Part shown: positions 24,526-34,633 of the stretch, piece by piece
How positions within the stretch are numbered: position 1 is the first letter of the stretch
Layout of the letters: each line of letters starts with the position of its first letter
Source: Paracoccaceae bacterium
GTDB taxonomy: Bacteria; Pseudomonadota; Alphaproteobacteria; Rhodobacterales; Rhodobacteraceae
Assembly: GCA_029265455.1 (NCBI GenBank)
Contig: JAJUJF010000008.1
Location: 1 to 36,829 of the forward strand
Direction: 5' to 3'
DNA: 36,829 nt
Notes under the pieces: generated by a model
What the model was told of the DNA's origin: nothing
Database searches by the model: none
The model's input: the letters and a program-made list of their open reading frames with translations, nothing else
Program-made: the position numbers and the translations under genes

Positions 24526-25274
24526 AGCTTGGCCGCCCGATCTACATCCGTTCCATCCTGTTCGATATTCTTCTCTATGTCCTGCTGGTGGTCATGGGGC
24601 TTCTGCTCCTTCCCTGCACCCTGTCCCGGAAGTGGACCTACAGGGCAATCCGGACCTATTGCGCGTTGGTCCTCTGGCTCCTTGAGGTGCTTTGCAAAAT
24701 CCGTACCGAGGTGCGGGGTGATGTCCCGCATGCAGAGGTCCTGATCTGTGCCAAGCATCACTCTTTCCTCGATATACTTATCCTGTCCAGGTACTTGCCG
24801 CAGGCAAAGTTCATCATGAAGCGCGAATTGCGCTACATTCCCATTTTTGGCCAGTACGCGCTGCGGATGGGATCCACGCCAGTCGCGCGGGGGCGGCGAG
24901 GGCGTGCGATGAAGGAAATGGTCGCCCATGTCGAGGAGAAGGGCGGAAGTGGCGGACAGCTCGTGATCTATCCGCAAGGGACGAGGGTGGCGCCAGGAGC
25001 GCGGCTTCCCTACAAGATCGGGGCCGGCGTCCTTTACGAGCGGCTCGGGATTCCCTGCGTGCCGGTTGCGACCAATGCCGGTGTGTTCTGGGGGCGCCGG
25101 AAATGGTGGCGCCGGCCAGGGACAGCGGTGGTGGAATTCCTTGAACCTATCCCGCCCGGTCTGCCGATGAAGGAATTCATGGAACAGATCGAGTCCGTGG
25201 TGGAGGGGGCTTCTGACGCGCTCATGCGCGAGGCAGGATTTGATCCGGGAGCGGTTTCGCGTCCGCGCCGTTGA
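24522..25274 (+). CDS. 1-acyl-sn-glycerol-3-phosphate acyltransferase-like protein
   Basis: PlsC-type membrane acyltransferase of 250 residues, expected to convert lysophosphatidate to phosphatidate or acylate another lysolipid. An N-terminal membrane helix (about 13-33) precedes the motifs: motif I KHHSFLD (the HX4D catalytic pair), motif II region FIMKRELRYIPIFGQYALRMGSTPVARG, motif III YPQGTR with Gln in place of the usual Glu, and a C-terminal PCVPVATNAGVFW segment. The E-to-Q change in motif III seems to recur in alphaproteobacterial members, from memory. It is the third gene of the ftsE-ftsX-plsC set, ATGA-overlapped with ftsX. The nuo promoter begins within its stop codon. Confidence 0.9.
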   Translation: MKLGRPIYIRSILFDILLYVLLVVMGLLLLPCTLSRKWTYRAIRTYCALVLWLLEVLCKIRTEVRGDVPHAEVLICAKHHSFLDILILSRYLPQAKFIMKRELRYIPIFGQYALRMGSTPVARGRRGRAMKEMVAHVEEKGGSGGQLVIYPQGTRVAPGARLPYKIGAGVLYERLGIPCVPVATNAGVFWGRRKWWRRPGTAVVEFLEPIPPGLPMKEFMEQIESVVEGASDALMREAGFDPGAVSRPRR

Positions 25275-25299
25275 CCTTGTCCGGCGGGACCGATAAGCG
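25271..25299 (+). promoter_or_regulatory. Possible nuo operon promoter
   Basis: TTGACC (25271-25276) with TAAGCG 17 bases later (25294-25299), or GATAAG 15 bases later (25292-25297). It overlaps the plsC stop codon and would start transcripts about 60 bases before nuoA. No terminator is seen between plsC and nuoA, so read-through is also possible. Confidence 0.4.
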
Positions 25300-25365
25300 G
25301 GGCGGGCATGACGGTGCCGGTGGATTTTCCACGGTTCCGGAGGCTCCGAGGGAAGGAGGCTGCTC

Positions 25366-25731
25366 TTGGACGATCTCCTGCGAGACTATCTCCCGATCCT
25401 GATCTTCTTCGCGCTGGCGATCGTGATTGGGCTTGCGCTGATGCTGTCGGCGATCATCATTGCCGTCCGCAATCCGGACCCTGAGAAACTCTCGGCTTAC
25501 GAGTGCGGCTTCAACGCGTTTGACGATGCGCGCATGAAGTTTGACGTGCGGTACTACCTCGTCGCCATCCTCTTCATCATCTTCGATCTCGAGGTGGCCT
25601 TTCTCTTTCCATGGGCGGTGAGCTTCTCCGGGCAGGGTGATCTCGGTTTCTGGTCGATGATCGTGTTCCTTGCTGTGCTGACGATCGGATTCATGTACGA
25701 ATGGCGAAAGGGGGCATTGGATTGGGAATGA
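25366..25731 (+). CDS. nuoA: NADH-quinone oxidoreductase subunit A
   Basis: Small membrane subunit of complex I near the quinone site, 121 residues with three helices (about 8-30, 63-83, 90-110). The loop carries [10 protein letters not shown], with the conserved Glu-Cys-Gly-Phe segment, and [26 protein letters not shown] is typical of NuoA. The start is TTG at 25366, supported by a perfect AAGGAGG at 25353-25359 six bases before it and by lack of any other start in register. Its TGA overlaps the nuoB ATG. Confidence 0.96.
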   Translation: MDDLLRDYLPILIFFALAIVIGLALMLSAIIIAVRNPDPEKLSAYECGFNAFDDARMKFDVRYYLVAILFIIFDLEVAFLFPWAVSFSGQGDLGFWSMIVFLAVLTIGFMYEWRKGALDWE

Positions 25732-26270
25732 ACGAGATACGTTCCTCCGCGCTCGCCACGGCCGCCGGACCGGACCGCGAGCATGATACGCGCGTCCTGT
25801 CGAACGATCTTGCCGACAAGGGCTTCCTGCTGACCTCGAGCGAGGCGCTGATCAACTGGGCACGCACGGGATCGCTGCACTGGATGACCTTCGGCCTCGC
25901 CTGCTGCGCGGTCGAGATGATGCACACGTCGATGCCGCGCTATGATGCCGAGCGGTTCGGGATAGCTCCGCGAGCATCGCCCCGCCAGTCCGACGTGATG
26001 ATCGTCGCAGGCACGCTCTGCAACAAGATGGCCCCGGCGCTGAGGAAGGTCTACGATCAGATGCCGGAGCCGCGATACGTGATCTCGATGGGATCCTGCG
26101 CGAACGGCGGCGGCTATTATCATTTCAGTTACAGCGTGGTCCGCGGCTGCGACCGGGTCGTGCCGGTGGATATCTACGTGCCCGGCTGTCCGCCCACGGC
26201 GGAGGCGCTGCTCTATGGCATCCTCCAGCTCCAGCGGAAGATCCGGCGTACCGGCACTCTGACGCGATAA
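25728..26270 (+). CDS. nuoB: NADH-quinone oxidoreductase subunit B
   Basis: Peripheral-arm subunit holding iron-sulfur cluster N2, the last electron donor to quinone. In the 180-residue reading the cluster ligands are C59 and C60 ([10 protein letters not shown]), C124 ([10 protein letters not shown]) and C154 ([11 protein letters not shown]). The strings [13 protein letters not shown] and [12 protein letters not shown] are strongly conserved in the family. ATG 25728 overlaps the nuoA stop (ATGA); an upstream in-frame ATG at 25701 lies inside nuoA and is less likely. The N-terminal 25 residues are variable. Confidence 0.97.
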   Translation: MNEIRSSALATAAGPDREHDTRVLSNDLADKGFLLTSSEALINWARTGSLHWMTFGLACCAVEMMHTSMPRYDAERFGIAPRASPRQSDVMIVAGTLCNKMAPALRKVYDQMPEPRYVISMGSCANGGGYYHFSYSVVRGCDRVVPVDIYVPGCPPTAEALLYGILQLQRKIRRTGTLTR

Positions 26271-26280
26271 GGCGCAAGGC

Positions 26281-26895
26281 ATGAGCGACATGGTCGATTC
26301 CGGGCTCGAGGATCTCCGGGAGTTGATCCTGGGGCGGAAGCGCGACAGCACCCTTTCGGCAGAAATTGTGCGTGGTGAGCTTGTCGTCACGATCCCCGTG
26401 GCAGCAGCGGCGGAATTCGCGCAGTTCCTGCAGCGCGACTCGAACTGCCAGTTCACGACACTGATCGACATCACGGCAGTCGATTATCCGCAGCGCGAGC
26501 AGCGTTTCGAAATGGTCTACCATTTCCTGTCGATGCCGCTCAACCAGCGTATCCGGGTCAAGGCCGCTGTGGGCGAGTGGGAGATGGTGCCGAGCATCAC
26601 CGGCAGTCACCCGAGCGCGGACTGGTACGAGCGCGAGGTGTACGACATGTACGGTGTTGTGTTCTCCGGCCATCCCGATCTCAGGCGCATCCTCACCGAC
26701 TACGGGTTCCGTGGGCACCCGCTTCGCAAGGATTTCCCGACCACCGGCTATGTCGAGATGCGCTATGACGAAGGGCAGAAGCGCGTCATCTACGAGCCGG
26801 TGAAGCTCAGCCAGGAATACCGCCAGTTCGACTTCCTGTCGCCCTGGGAGGGCGTGGAATACATGATCCCGGGTGACGAGAAGGCCACGAAGTGA
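26281..26895 (+). CDS. nuoC: NADH-quinone oxidoreductase subunit C
   Basis: Hydrophilic 30-kDa-type subunit of the peripheral arm, 204 residues, separate from nuoD as in most alphaproteobacteria (fused in E. coli). Motifs: [27 protein letters not shown], then ERE-YDMYGV as in [39 protein letters not shown], the family signature. C-terminal [15 protein letters not shown] fits. Ten bases separate it from nuoB. Its stop shares bases with the next small gene (GTGATG). Confidence 0.96.
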   Translation: MSDMVDSGLEDLRELILGRKRDSTLSAEIVRGELVVTIPVAAAAEFAQFLQRDSNCQFTTLIDITAVDYPQREQRFEMVYHFLSMPLNQRIRVKAAVGEWEMVPSITGSHPSADWYEREVYDMYGVVFSGHPDLRRILTDYGFRGHPLRKDFPTTGYVEMRYDEGQKRVIYEPVKLSQEYRQFDFLSPWEGVEYMIPGDEKATK

Positions 26896-27125
26896 TGGAG
26901 GAGACTGGCGCACCACCCGCCGATGCCGGCATGGCGATGTCGGGAAGCCTGTTCCTGTGGCTTCTTGCCAACGCGATCCTCTGGATCGTTCCGCTCTGGT
27001 TCCTGCTGCCGCGGGCGGGGATGAGCCGCTATCTCGCACTTATCGGGGTGATTCCCCTCGGGGGAACGATCCTCCTCTGGATCCTGGCGCTGAAGCGCTG
27101 GCCAGGCGAAATGACGGGGACCTGA
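26895..27125 (+). CDS. Small two-helix membrane protein between nuoC and nuoD
   Basis: Protein of 76 residues, not a core complex I subunit. Two hydrophobic helices (about 17-38, [22 protein letters not shown], and 46-67, [21 protein letters not shown]) joined by a short PRAGMSR loop, with a basic RWP after the second. ATG 26895 shares a base with the nuoC stop; GTG 26892 is an alternative. nuoD begins four bases after its stop. The R. capsulatus nuo operon contains unidentified frames between its nuo genes, and this is probably the same kind of gene. Assembly or membrane-arm accessory role is possible but unproven. Confidence 0.8.
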   Translation: MEETGAPPADAGMAMSGSLFLWLLANAILWIVPLWFLLPRAGMSRYLALIGVIPLGGTILLWILALKRWPGEMTGT

Positions 27126-27129
27126 GGCC

Positions 27130-28344
27130 ATGGAAGACAAGGCTGAGATCGATCCGCTGACGGGTGAGCACCGGATCCGGAACTTCAACATCAATTTCGG
27201 GCCGCAACATCCGGCCGCTCATGGCGTCCTGCGCATGGTTCTCGAGCTTGACGGGGAGATCGTCGAGCGGGTCGACCCGCATATCGGGCTTCTGCACCGG
27301 GGCACCGAGAAGCTCATGGAGAGCCGGACCTACCTCCAGAACCTCCCGTATTTTGACCGTCTCGATTACGTCGGAACGATGAACCAGGAACATGCCTGGT
27401 GCCTCGCGATCGAGAAGCTGACGGGGACGGTGATTCCGCGAAGGGCATCGCTGATCCGGGTGCTGTATTGTGAGATCGGGCGCATTCTCAATCACCTCCT
27501 GAACGTGACGACACAGGCGATGGATGTCGGTGCGCTCACTCCGCCACTCTGGGGGTTCGAGAAGCGCGAGGATCTGATGATCTTCTACGAGCGCGCGAGT
27601 GGCGCTCGCCTGCATGCGGCGTATTTCCGCCCTGGAGGGGTGCATCAGGACCTTCCGCAGGACCTGATCGACGACATCATGGAGTGGTGCCGGCATTTTC
27701 CGGAAACGCTCGACGATATCGAGGAACTGCTGACCGAGAACCGCATCTTCAAGCAGCGGAACGTCGATATCGGTGTGGTCACACCCGAGGATTGTCAGGC
27801 GCACGGTTTCTCGGGAGTCCTCGTCCGCAGCGCCGGCATGGCATGGGACCTGCGCCGTAGCCAGCCTTACGAGACCTATTCGGAAATGGATTTCAAGATT
27901 CCGGTGGGACGGAACGGTGACTGCTACGACCGCTACCTGATCCGAATGCTCGAGATGCGTGAAAGCGTGAAGATCATGGAGCAGGCAATCGAGTTGATGG
28001 AGGCCACGAAGGGCGAAGATGTGCTTGCTCGGGGCAAGATCGCCCCTCCACGCCGGGCCGACATGAAGACGTCGATGGAGGCACTCATCCATCACTTCAA
28101 GCTATACACGGAAGGATTTCACGTTCCCGAGGGCGAGGTCTATGCCGCGGTCGAGGCTCCGAAGGGCGAGTTCGGGGTCTACCTGGTCGCCGACGGGACG
28201 CATCGGCCCTACAAGGCCAAGATCCGGGCACCCGGCTTTGCTCATCTTCAGGCGATGGATCATCTCTGCAAGGGGCACATGCTTGCCGATGTGAGCGCAA
28301 TCCTGGGTTCGATTGACATCGTGTTCGGGGAGGTCGATCGCTGA
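27130..28344 (+). CDS. nuoD: NADH-quinone oxidoreductase subunit D
   Basis: 49-kDa subunit of the peripheral arm, forming the quinone pocket with NuoB. The 404-residue product has the hydrogenase-like family landmarks: [104 protein letters not shown], and the C-terminal [11 protein letters not shown]. The conserved quinone-site His and Tyr sit in the first and third of these. The ATG is four bases after the small gene and its stop shares one base with nuoE. Confidence 0.98.
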   Translation: MEDKAEIDPLTGEHRIRNFNINFGPQHPAAHGVLRMVLELDGEIVERVDPHIGLLHRGTEKLMESRTYLQNLPYFDRLDYVGTMNQEHAWCLAIEKLTGTVIPRRASLIRVLYCEIGRILNHLLNVTTQAMDVGALTPPLWGFEKREDLMIFYERASGARLHAAYFRPGGVHQDLPQDLIDDIMEWCRHFPETLDDIEELLTENRIFKQRNVDIGVVTPEDCQAHGFSGVLVRSAGMAWDLRRSQPYETYSEMDFKIPVGRNGDCYDRYLIRMLEMRESVKIMEQAIELMEATKGEDVLARGKIAPPRRADMKTSMEALIHHFKLYTEGFHVPEGEVYAAVEAPKGEFGVYLVADGTHRPYKAKIRAPGFAHLQAMDHLCKGHMLADVSAILGSIDIVFGEVDR

Positions 28345-29387
28345 TGCTGCGCCGTCTACATCCTGACCAGCCCGAGAGTTTCGCATTCACTCCGGCGAAT
28401 CTCGAATGGGCAAAGCGGCAAATTGCCAAGTATCCCGAGGGCAGGCAGGCGAGTGCGGTGATCCCGCTGCTCATGCGCGTGCAGGAGCAGGAGGGCTGGA
28501 TCTCGAAGCCGGCCATTGAGCATGTCGCCGGCATGCTCGGCATGCCCTATATCCGCGTGCTTGAGGTCGCGACCTTCTATTTCCAGTTCCAGCTCGCGCC
28601 CCGGGGCTCGGTGGCGCATGTGCATGTTTGCGGCACGACCTCCTGCATGCTCTGCGGGGCGGAGGATCTGATCGCGGTCTGCGAACGGGTCATTGCGCCG
28701 GAGCCCTTCATGGTCTCGGAAGACGGCAAGTTCTCCTGGGAGGAGGTGGAGTGTCTCGGCGCCTGTTCGAACGCACCGATGGCCCTGATCGGCAAGGACT
28801 ACTACGAGGACCTGACTGCTGAGCGGTTCGAGGAGATTCTCGAGGCCCTTCGGCGGGGCGAGGTGCCGAGGCCGGGGCCACAGAACGGGCGGTTCTCCTC
28901 GGAACCTCTCGGGGGGCTCACCAGCCTCGAGGGGACGCGACCGGGTCACAAGGGGAATGCTTCGGTCGAGCTTGCCCTTGCCCTCGGCGATACCGTGAAA
29001 CGGATTACCGGCGATGAGCCATCGCCGCCGGTGCCGCACGCAGAGCTGCAGGCTGTCGAACCCGCGCGTGACGACGTGACGGAGGAAAGGTCAGCGGACG
29101 AGCCGGCGGCCCCGCCGTTCAGGCTCGATGCGCCGCGCGATGGGCGGCCGGACGATCTGAAGCTCCTGAAGGGGATCGGGCCGAAGCTCGAGGCAAGGCT
29201 CAACGCGCTCGGCATCTATCATTTCGACCAGATCGCCAGCTGGGGGCCCGCCGAGATCGAATGGGTGCAGGCCGAACTCGGTCCGGCAGGGATGGGGGTT
29301 CTGAAAGAGGATTTCGTGGATCAGGCGCGGGCGCTGGTGGAGAGCAGTGGTACCGCCTACACGCAGCGCAAGCTCGGTAGCGACTGA
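28344..29387 (+). CDS. nuoE: NADH-quinone oxidoreductase subunit E with helix-hairpin-helix extension
   Basis: 24-kDa-type subunit binding the [2Fe-2S] cluster N1a: ligands C96 and C101 ([13 protein letters not shown]) and C137 and C141 ([10 protein letters not shown]). At 347 residues it is about twice the length of E. coli NuoE (166). After a Pro/Glu-rich linker (about 175-260) comes [31 protein letters not shown] (271-300), a clear helix-hairpin-helix of the type found in DNA-binding and H3TH-like domains, followed by [11 protein letters not shown] and a short tail. Such tails are familiar in Rhodobacterales NuoE; their role is unknown. The ATG shares a base with the nuoD stop. Confidence 0.96.
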   Translation: MLRRLHPDQPESFAFTPANLEWAKRQIAKYPEGRQASAVIPLLMRVQEQEGWISKPAIEHVAGMLGMPYIRVLEVATFYFQFQLAPRGSVAHVHVCGTTSCMLCGAEDLIAVCERVIAPEPFMVSEDGKFSWEEVECLGACSNAPMALIGKDYYEDLTAERFEEILEALRRGEVPRPGPQNGRFSSEPLGGLTSLEGTRPGHKGNASVELALALGDTVKRITGDEPSPPVPHAELQAVEPARDDVTEERSADEPAAPPFRLDAPRDGRPDDLKLLKGIGPKLEARLNALGIYHFDQIASWGPAEIEWVQAELGPAGMGVLKEDFVDQARALVESSGTAYTQRKLGSD

Positions 29388-29400
29388 GTCAGGACGCGAC

Positions 29401-29649
29401 ATGGAGCGGGAGCGGACGACAGCCGGGAGCGGCGCGAGGGCGGCAAGGGGCCGGATGCAGCCGCAGATGCTCGCGCTCGTGATCATCGGCGTCTTTCTGG
29501 GCTGGATGATGGTGAATCAGCTGGGTGGCGCAGCGGGGCTGCCGCCGGAACTTGCGCTCGTCGCCGATCTCGTCTGTCTGGGAGTGCTCGGCTGGGCACT
29601 TGTGAGGCTGATCGGGATCTGGCGGATGCGCCGAGAGGAAGGACGATAG
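29401..29649 (+). CDS. Small membrane protein between nuoE and nuoF (DUF5337-like)
   Basis: Protein of 82 residues with an Arg-rich start, then two membrane helices (about 21-39, [21 protein letters not shown], and 52-74, [21 protein letters not shown]) and a basic end RMRREEGR. The pattern, with a G-x-P-P turn between the helices, resembles what is annotated as DUF5337 in Rhodobacterales, from memory. ATG 29401 has AGGA upstream; earlier in-frame starts lie within nuoE. nuoF begins two bases after its stop. Function unknown; an accessory role in complex I is suggested only by position. Confidence 0.75.
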   Translation: MERERTTAGSGARAARGRMQPQMLALVIIGVFLGWMMVNQLGGAAGLPPELALVADLVCLGVLGWALVRLIGIWRMRREEGR

Positions 29650-29650
29650 G

Positions 29651-30940
29651 ATGCTGGCGGACAAGGACCGGATCTTCACCAACCTCTATGGGATGCTCGA
29701 CCGAAGCCTCGCCGGGGCGCAGGCGCGAGGCCACTGGGACGGCACCGCTGCCATCCTCGCTCGTGGGCGGGAGAAGATCATCGATGATGTCAAGGCTTCC
29801 GGTCTGCGGGGCCGCGGCGGCGCGGGTTTTCCAACCGGATTGAAGTGGTCCTTCATGCCCAAGGAGTCGGATGGCCGACCGCATTACCTTGTGGTCAATG
29901 CCGACGAGTCCGAGCCTGGTACCTGCAAGGACCGCGAGATCATGCGGCACGAGCCGCACACGCTGATCGAGGGCTGCCTGATCGCAGGTTTCGCGATGGG
30001 CGCGCATGTCGCCTATATCTACTTGCGGGGCGAGTATATCCGGGAGCGTGAGGCGCTGCAGGTTGCCATCGACGAAGCGTATGATGCGGGCCTTCTTGGC
30101 CCGAATGCCGCCGGGTCGGGCTGGGACTTCGACATCTACCTCCACCACGGCGCAGGTGCCTATATTTGCGGCGAGGAGACGGCGCTGCTCGAAAGTCTCG
30201 AGGGCAAGAAGGGGATGCCGCGGCTGAAGCCGCCATTCCCGGCAAACACCGGTCTCTACGGCTGCCCGACCACGGTCAACAACGTCGAGTCGATCGCCGT
30301 GGTGCCAACAATTCTCCGGCGCGGCCCGGCTTGGTTCTCCGATATCGGTCGGCAGAACAACTCGGGAACGAAACTTTTTGCGATCTCAGGGCATGTGAAC
30401 CGGCCCTGTGTGGTCGAGGAGGCGATGTCGATCCCGCTGAAGGAGCTTCTCGAAAAGCACTGCGGCGGCGTAAGGGGCGGCTGGCAGAACCTCAAGGCCG
30501 TGATCCCCGGTGGCTCGTCGGTGCCGCTTCTCCCGGCGTCGCTCTGCGACGAGTGCATCATGGACTTCGATTGGCTCAGGGATCAGCAAACCGGCCTCGG
30601 CACGGCGGCAGTGATCGTGATGGATCAGTCTACCGACATCATCAAGGCTATCTGGCGGATCTCCAAGTTCTACAAGCATGAGAGCTGCGGTCAGTGCACG
30701 CCTTGCCGCGAGGGGACCGGCTGGATGATGCGCGTCATGGAGCGGCTTGTGCAGGGCGATGCCGATCCATCAGAGATAGATGTGCTCTACGATGTCTCGA
30801 AGCAGATCGAGGGGCACACGATCTGTGCACTTGGTGACGCGGCAGCCTGGCCGATACAGGGCCTGATCCGGCATTTCCGTGACGAGATCGAGGACCGGAT
30901 CCGCACGCGCACGTCGCGACGGGCGGTGGCCGCGGAATGA
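29651..30940 (+). CDS. nuoF: NADH-quinone oxidoreductase subunit F
   Basis: NADH-oxidising subunit of complex I with FMN and cluster N3; 429 residues. [13 protein letters not shown] (54-66) binds FMN/NADH and [13 protein letters not shown] (83-95) is the conserved follow-on. The 4Fe-4S ligands are C346, C349 and C352 in [15 protein letters not shown] plus C392 in [23 protein letters not shown] ribosome site (GAGGAAGGA) lies about nine bases before the ATG. Its stop overlaps a 34-codon mini-frame. Confidence 0.98.
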   Translation: MLADKDRIFTNLYGMLDRSLAGAQARGHWDGTAAILARGREKIIDDVKASGLRGRGGAGFPTGLKWSFMPKESDGRPHYLVVNADESEPGTCKDREIMRHEPHTLIEGCLIAGFAMGAHVAYIYLRGEYIREREALQVAIDEAYDAGLLGPNAAGSGWDFDIYLHHGAGAYICGEETALLESLEGKKGMPRLKPPFPANTGLYGCPTTVNNVESIAVVPTILRRGPAWFSDIGRQNNSGTKLFAISGHVNRPCVVEEAMSIPLKELLEKHCGGVRGGWQNLKAVIPGGSSVPLLPASLCDECIMDFDWLRDQQTGLGTAAVIVMDQSTDIIKAIWRISKFYKHESCGQCTPCREGTGWMMRVMERLVQGDADPSEIDVLYDVSKQIEGHTICALGDAAAWPIQGLIRHFRDEIEDRIRTRTSRRAVAAE

Positions 30941-31041
30941 GTCGGGAAACCGACGCGGCAGTCCGGGCCGAGGTTGCCCCTTGTGCAAAGGTGCGCGAAG
31001 GCGGGTGGTGTGGATGGCGGCGTACGCGCCGCGAGAGGTGA
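30937..31041 (+). CDS. Mini-ORF of 34 codons filling the nuoF-nuoG gap
   Basis: An open frame starts at an ATG overlapping the nuoF stop (ATGA) and ends at TGA 31039-31041, four bases before the nuoG ATG. It would give a 34-residue Arg/Cys/Trp-containing peptide ([19 protein letters not shown], then [15 protein letters not shown]). No family is recognised. Its stop lies in the nuoG ribosome site (GAGAGGTGAGAG), so it may serve translational coupling rather than make a useful protein. Such a frame could arise by chance in this GC-rich DNA. Confidence 0.3.
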   Translation: MSRETDAAVRAEVAPCAKVREGGWCGWRRTRRER

Positions 31042-31045
31042 GAGC

Positions 31046-33055
31046 ATGAGCGATCTGCGCAAGGTGATCATCGATGACATCGAGGTCGAGGTTGATCCGC
31101 ACCTGACGATCCTGCAGGCCTGCGAGTTGGTCGGGATAGAGATCCCGCGTTTCTGCTACCATGAGCGTCTGAGCATAGCCGGCAACTGCCGGATGTGCCT
31201 CGTCGAGGTCGTGGGTGGTCCGCCGAAGCCGGCCGCCTCCTGTGCCATGCAGGTGAGGGACCTCCGTCCCGGCCCTGAAGGTCAGCCGCCGGTGGTCAGG
31301 ACCAAGTCGCCGATGGTCAAGAAGGCGCGAGAGGGGGTGATGGAGTTCCTGCTCATCAACCATCCGCTCGACTGTCCGATCTGCGATCAGGGTGGCGAAT
31401 GCGATCTGCAGGACCAGGCGATGGCCTACGGGGTCGATTTCAGCCGTTTCCGTGAACCGAAGCGCTCGAAGATCGATCCCGATCTCGGTCCTCTGGTCGC
31501 GACCTGCATGACCCGATGCATCCTCTGCACGCGCTGTGTCCGCTTCGCGACGGAGGTCGCGGGCGTGCCGGAGATGGGTCAGTTCAACCGTGGTGAGGAT
31601 AGCGAGATCAGCTCCTACCTCGGTGCGATGCTGACGAGTGAGCTGCAGGGCAACGTGATCGATCTCTGCCCGGTGGGTGCATTGATATCGAAACCCTATG
31701 CCTACACCGCGCGATCGTGGGAACTCAGGAAGACCGAGTCGATCGATGTGATCGACGCGCTCGGCACCAACATCCGGGTGGACGTGCGCGGGCGCGAGGT
31801 GATGCGGATCATGCCCCGCAACCATGATGGCGTGAACGAGGAATGGATGGCCGATCGTTCGCGGTTCATCTGGGACGGATTGAAACGCCAGCGCCTTGAC
31901 CGGCCCTATGTGCGTGTGGACGGCAAGCTTCGCGAGGCGACGTGGGGAGAGGCGTTCCGCGCGGTGGCAGAGGCGGTCCGCGGGCGGAAGGTTGCGGCAC
32001 TTGCTGGTGATCTCGCGCCGGTAGAGGCGATCTATGCCCTGCGCGAGCTGGTCCGCGGCTTGGGCGGGACGACCGAATGCCGGCTCGATCGCGCCGCGCT
32101 GCCTGCGGGTAACCGTGCGGCCTATGTCGGGAACGCCATGATCCGCGACATCGACACGGCAGGTGCAATCCTGCTGGTCGGCACCAACCCGCGCAACGAG
32201 GCACCGGTGCTCAACGCCCGCATCCGCAAGGCGTGGTTGAAGGGTGCAGAGGTCGGGATTGTAGGCGAGGCAGCGGATCTCACCTACACCTGTCGGCATT
32301 TCGGCAGCGGACCGGGCGATCTCGAGAAAGCACGAGATGGGCTCAAGGCGGCCGCGCAGCCCGTAATCGTGATCGGGCAGGGCGCTCTCACCAGGCCGGA
32401 TGGTGCGGCCCTTCTCGCGGAGACAATGGCTCTCGCAGAGGCTTGTGGCGCGAAGATGCTCGTGCTGCACACGGCAGCCAGCCGGGTTGGTGCCATGGAT
32501 CTCGGCTTCACGACTGAGGGCGGCCTCGATGCCGCGATTGATGGCGCCGAAACGATCTTCGCACTCGGTGTAGACGAGATTGACCTGCCGGAAGGGCCCT
32601 TCGTGATCTATCAGGGCAGTCACGGGGATCGAGGTGCGCATCGGGCGGACGTGATCCTGCCTGCCTGCGCCTACACCGAGGAATCCGGCATCTTCGTCAA
32701 TACCGAGGGCCGTCCGCAGATGGCGAACCGCGCGGGCTTCCCGCCGGGGGAGGCTCGGGAGAACTGGGCAATCCTTCGGGCGCTTTCTGCCGAAATCGGG
32801 ATGACGCTGCCGTTCAACAGCATCGCGGAACTTCGTGCGCAGATGTTTGCGGAAATCCCGCATCTCGGTCGGATCGACCAGGTGCCCGAGAACGGCTGGA
32901 CGCCGCTCGCTACAGGCAATATGACCGATGATGCAATCGTGAACGTGGCGAAGGATCACTACCTCGGCACGCCCATCGGGCGGGCGAGTGGAACCATGGC
33001 GGAGATGTCGCGGCTGCGGAATTCGCGGCAGGCCCCACCGCTGGCGGCGGAGTAG
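31046..33055 (+). CDS. nuoG: NADH-quinone oxidoreductase subunit G
   Basis: 75-kDa iron-sulfur subunit, 669 residues. [2Fe-2S] ligands: C37, C48, C51 and C66 ([26 protein letters not shown]). The His-ligated cluster N5: H106, C110, C113 and C119 ([15 protein letters not shown]). Cluster N4: C158, C161, C164 and C208 ([16 protein letters not shown]). A molybdopterin-oxidoreductase-like domain follows without cofactor motifs, as usual. The extra N7 cluster cysteines of the E. coli type were not seen. Start ATG 31046 has GAGAGGTGAGAG upstream; the frame is open to 30974, but that part overlaps the gap and is not protein-like. Confidence 0.97.
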   Translation: MSDLRKVIIDDIEVEVDPHLTILQACELVGIEIPRFCYHERLSIAGNCRMCLVEVVGGPPKPAASCAMQVRDLRPGPEGQPPVVRTKSPMVKKAREGVMEFLLINHPLDCPICDQGGECDLQDQAMAYGVDFSRFREPKRSKIDPDLGPLVATCMTRCILCTRCVRFATEVAGVPEMGQFNRGEDSEISSYLGAMLTSELQGNVIDLCPVGALISKPYAYTARSWELRKTESIDVIDALGTNIRVDVRGREVMRIMPRNHDGVNEEWMADRSRFIWDGLKRQRLDRPYVRVDGKLREATWGEAFRAVAEAVRGRKVAALAGDLAPVEAIYALRELVRGLGGTTECRLDRAALPAGNRAAYVGNAMIRDIDTAGAILLVGTNPRNEAPVLNARIRKAWLKGAEVGIVGEAADLTYTCRHFGSGPGDLEKARDGLKAAAQPVIVIGQGALTRPDGAALLAETMALAEACGAKMLVLHTAASRVGAMDLGFTTEGGLDAAIDGAETIFALGVDEIDLPEGPFVIYQGSHGDRGAHRADVILPACAYTEESGIFVNTEGRPQMANRAGFPPGEARENWAILRALSAEIGMTLPFNSIAELRAQMFAEIPHLGRIDQVPENGWTPLATGNMTDDAIVNVAKDHYLGTPIGRASGTMAEMSRLRNSRQAPPLAAE

Positions 33056-33058
33056 AAC

Positions 33059-34096
33059 ATGGACGGCTTCCTGGACACCGGCCTCGGCACGGGGCTGATC
33101 ATCCTGCTCCAGTGCCTGTTGGTCACAGTGGTGATTCTCGTCTGCCTTGCCTTCCTGATGTATGCCGACCGCAAGGTCTGGGCAGCAGTTCAGCTTCGGA
33201 AGGGGCCGAATGTGGTCGGCCCCTGGGGGCTTCTGCAATCCTTCGCGGATTTCATCAAATACATCGTCAAGGAGGTTGTCGTCCCCGCGGGCGCGGACAA
33301 GCCGGTCTTCTACATCGCGCCGATGATCTCTTTCGTGCTGCCGCTGGTTGCGTGGGTGGTGATCCCCTGGGGAGATGGCTGGGTGATCTCCGACATCAAC
33401 GTCGGCATCCTGTTCCTGTTCGCAATCTCCTCGATGCATGTTTACGCGATCATCATGGGCGGCTGGGCGTCGAACTCGAAATATCCCTTCCTGGGAGCCC
33501 TTCGCTCGGCAGCGCAGATGATCTCCTACGAGGTATCGATCGGATTCATCATTGTCGGCGTGCTGATCTCGACAGGTTCGCTCAACCTCTCGCGCATCGT
33601 GCTGGCGCAGGACGGCGACTGGGGGCTCTTCTCCTGGTACTGGCTGCCGCATCTGCCGATGGTGTTCCTGTTCTTCATCTCTGCCCTTGCCGAGACGAAC
33701 CGGCCGCCGTTCGATCTGCCGGAAGCGGAGGCGGAGCTTGTTGCCGGCTATCAGGTCGAATACTCGTCGACGCCGTTCCTGCTCTTCATGATCGGCGAAC
33801 TGATGAGCGTCTTCTTCATGTGCGCGCTCATCAGCGTGCTGTTCTTCGGCGGGTGGCTGTCGCCGGTGCCTTTCCTGCCTGACGGGCCGGTCTGGATGTT
33901 CCTCAAGATGCTCGCCTTCTTCTTCGTGTTCGCGATGGTGAAGGCGATCGTTCCTCGCTACCGCTACGATCAGCTCATGCGGATTGGCTGGAAGCTGTTC
34001 CTGCCGTTCTCCCTCGCGTGGGTGGTACTCGTGGCCATCTTCGCCCATTACGGCTGGTTCTGGGGCACTTATCAGCGCTGGGTCCTCGGCGGATGA
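33059..34096 (+). CDS. nuoH: NADH-quinone oxidoreductase subunit H
   Basis: Membrane subunit that, with the peripheral arm, forms the quinone entry chamber; 345 residues with about eight helices. Landmarks: [38 protein letters not shown], and [30 protein letters not shown], the Glu-rich loop linking quinone chemistry to proton pumping, then [15 protein letters not shown] near the end. The start lies four bases after the nuoG stop. nuoI follows after 32 bases. Confidence 0.98.
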   Translation: MDGFLDTGLGTGLIILLQCLLVTVVILVCLAFLMYADRKVWAAVQLRKGPNVVGPWGLLQSFADFIKYIVKEVVVPAGADKPVFYIAPMISFVLPLVAWVVIPWGDGWVISDINVGILFLFAISSMHVYAIIMGGWASNSKYPFLGALRSAAQMISYEVSIGFIIVGVLISTGSLNLSRIVLAQDGDWGLFSWYWLPHLPMVFLFFISALAETNRPPFDLPEAEAELVAGYQVEYSSTPFLLFMIGELMSVFFMCALISVLFFGGWLSPVPFLPDGPVWMFLKMLAFFFVFAMVKAIVPRYRYDQLMRIGWKLFLPFSLAWVVLVAIFAHYGWFWGTYQRWVLGG

Positions 34097-34128
34097 CCGG
34101 CGTCAGAAAGGCAAGGGAGGGCTGAACC

Positions 34129-34623
34129 ATGGCCTCCATCGACTGGGCGCGCGCGACGCGGAACTTCCTGCTGTGGGATATCTTCCTCGGCTTCAAGGTG
34201 GGGTGGAAATACTTCCTGAAGCCGAAGGCAACCGTGAATTACCCGCATGAGAAGGGGCCTCTGAGTCCGCGGTTCCGCGGCGAGCACGCCTTGCGGCGCT
34301 ACCCGAGCGGGGAGGAGCGGTGCATTGCCTGCAAACTCTGCGAAGCGATCTGCCCGGCTCAGGCAATCACCATCGAGGCAGAGCCGCGCGAGGACGGGTC
34401 GCGGCGCACGACGCGCTACGACATCGACATGACGAAGTGCATTTACTGTGGCTTCTGTCAGGAGGCCTGTCCGGTCGACGCGATCGTCGAGGGGCAGAAT
34501 TTCGAGTTCGCTACCGAAACACGCGAAGAGCTGTTCTATGACAAGGAAAAGCTCCTTGCGAACGGTGATCGCTGGGAGGCAGAGCTCGCACGAAATCTCG
34601 AACTCGACGCTCCCTACCGGTAG
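34129..34623 (+). CDS. nuoI: NADH-quinone oxidoreductase subunit I
   Basis: Ferredoxin-like subunit carrying 4Fe-4S clusters N6a and N6b; 164 residues. Ligands C65, C68, C71 and C75 in [16 protein letters not shown] and C104, C107, C110 and C114 in [16 protein letters not shown]. The N-terminal amphipathic part ([25 protein letters not shown]) lies on the membrane. A good ribosome site (AAGGGAGG) precedes the ATG. Confidence 0.98.
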   Translation: MASIDWARATRNFLLWDIFLGFKVGWKYFLKPKATVNYPHEKGPLSPRFRGEHALRRYPSGEERCIACKLCEAICPAQAITIEAEPREDGSRRTTRYDIDMTKCIYCGFCQEACPVDAIVEGQNFEFATETREELFYDKEKLLANGDRWEAELARNLELDAPYR

Positions 34624-34633
34624 AGGACAGGTG

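Noticed and set aside
30770..34048. 1092-codon minus-strand open frame across nuoF, nuoG and nuoH
   Set aside because: It spans three recognised genes and their junctions on the opposite strand. The composition is the usual mirror of GC-rich coding DNA, with no recognisable domain.
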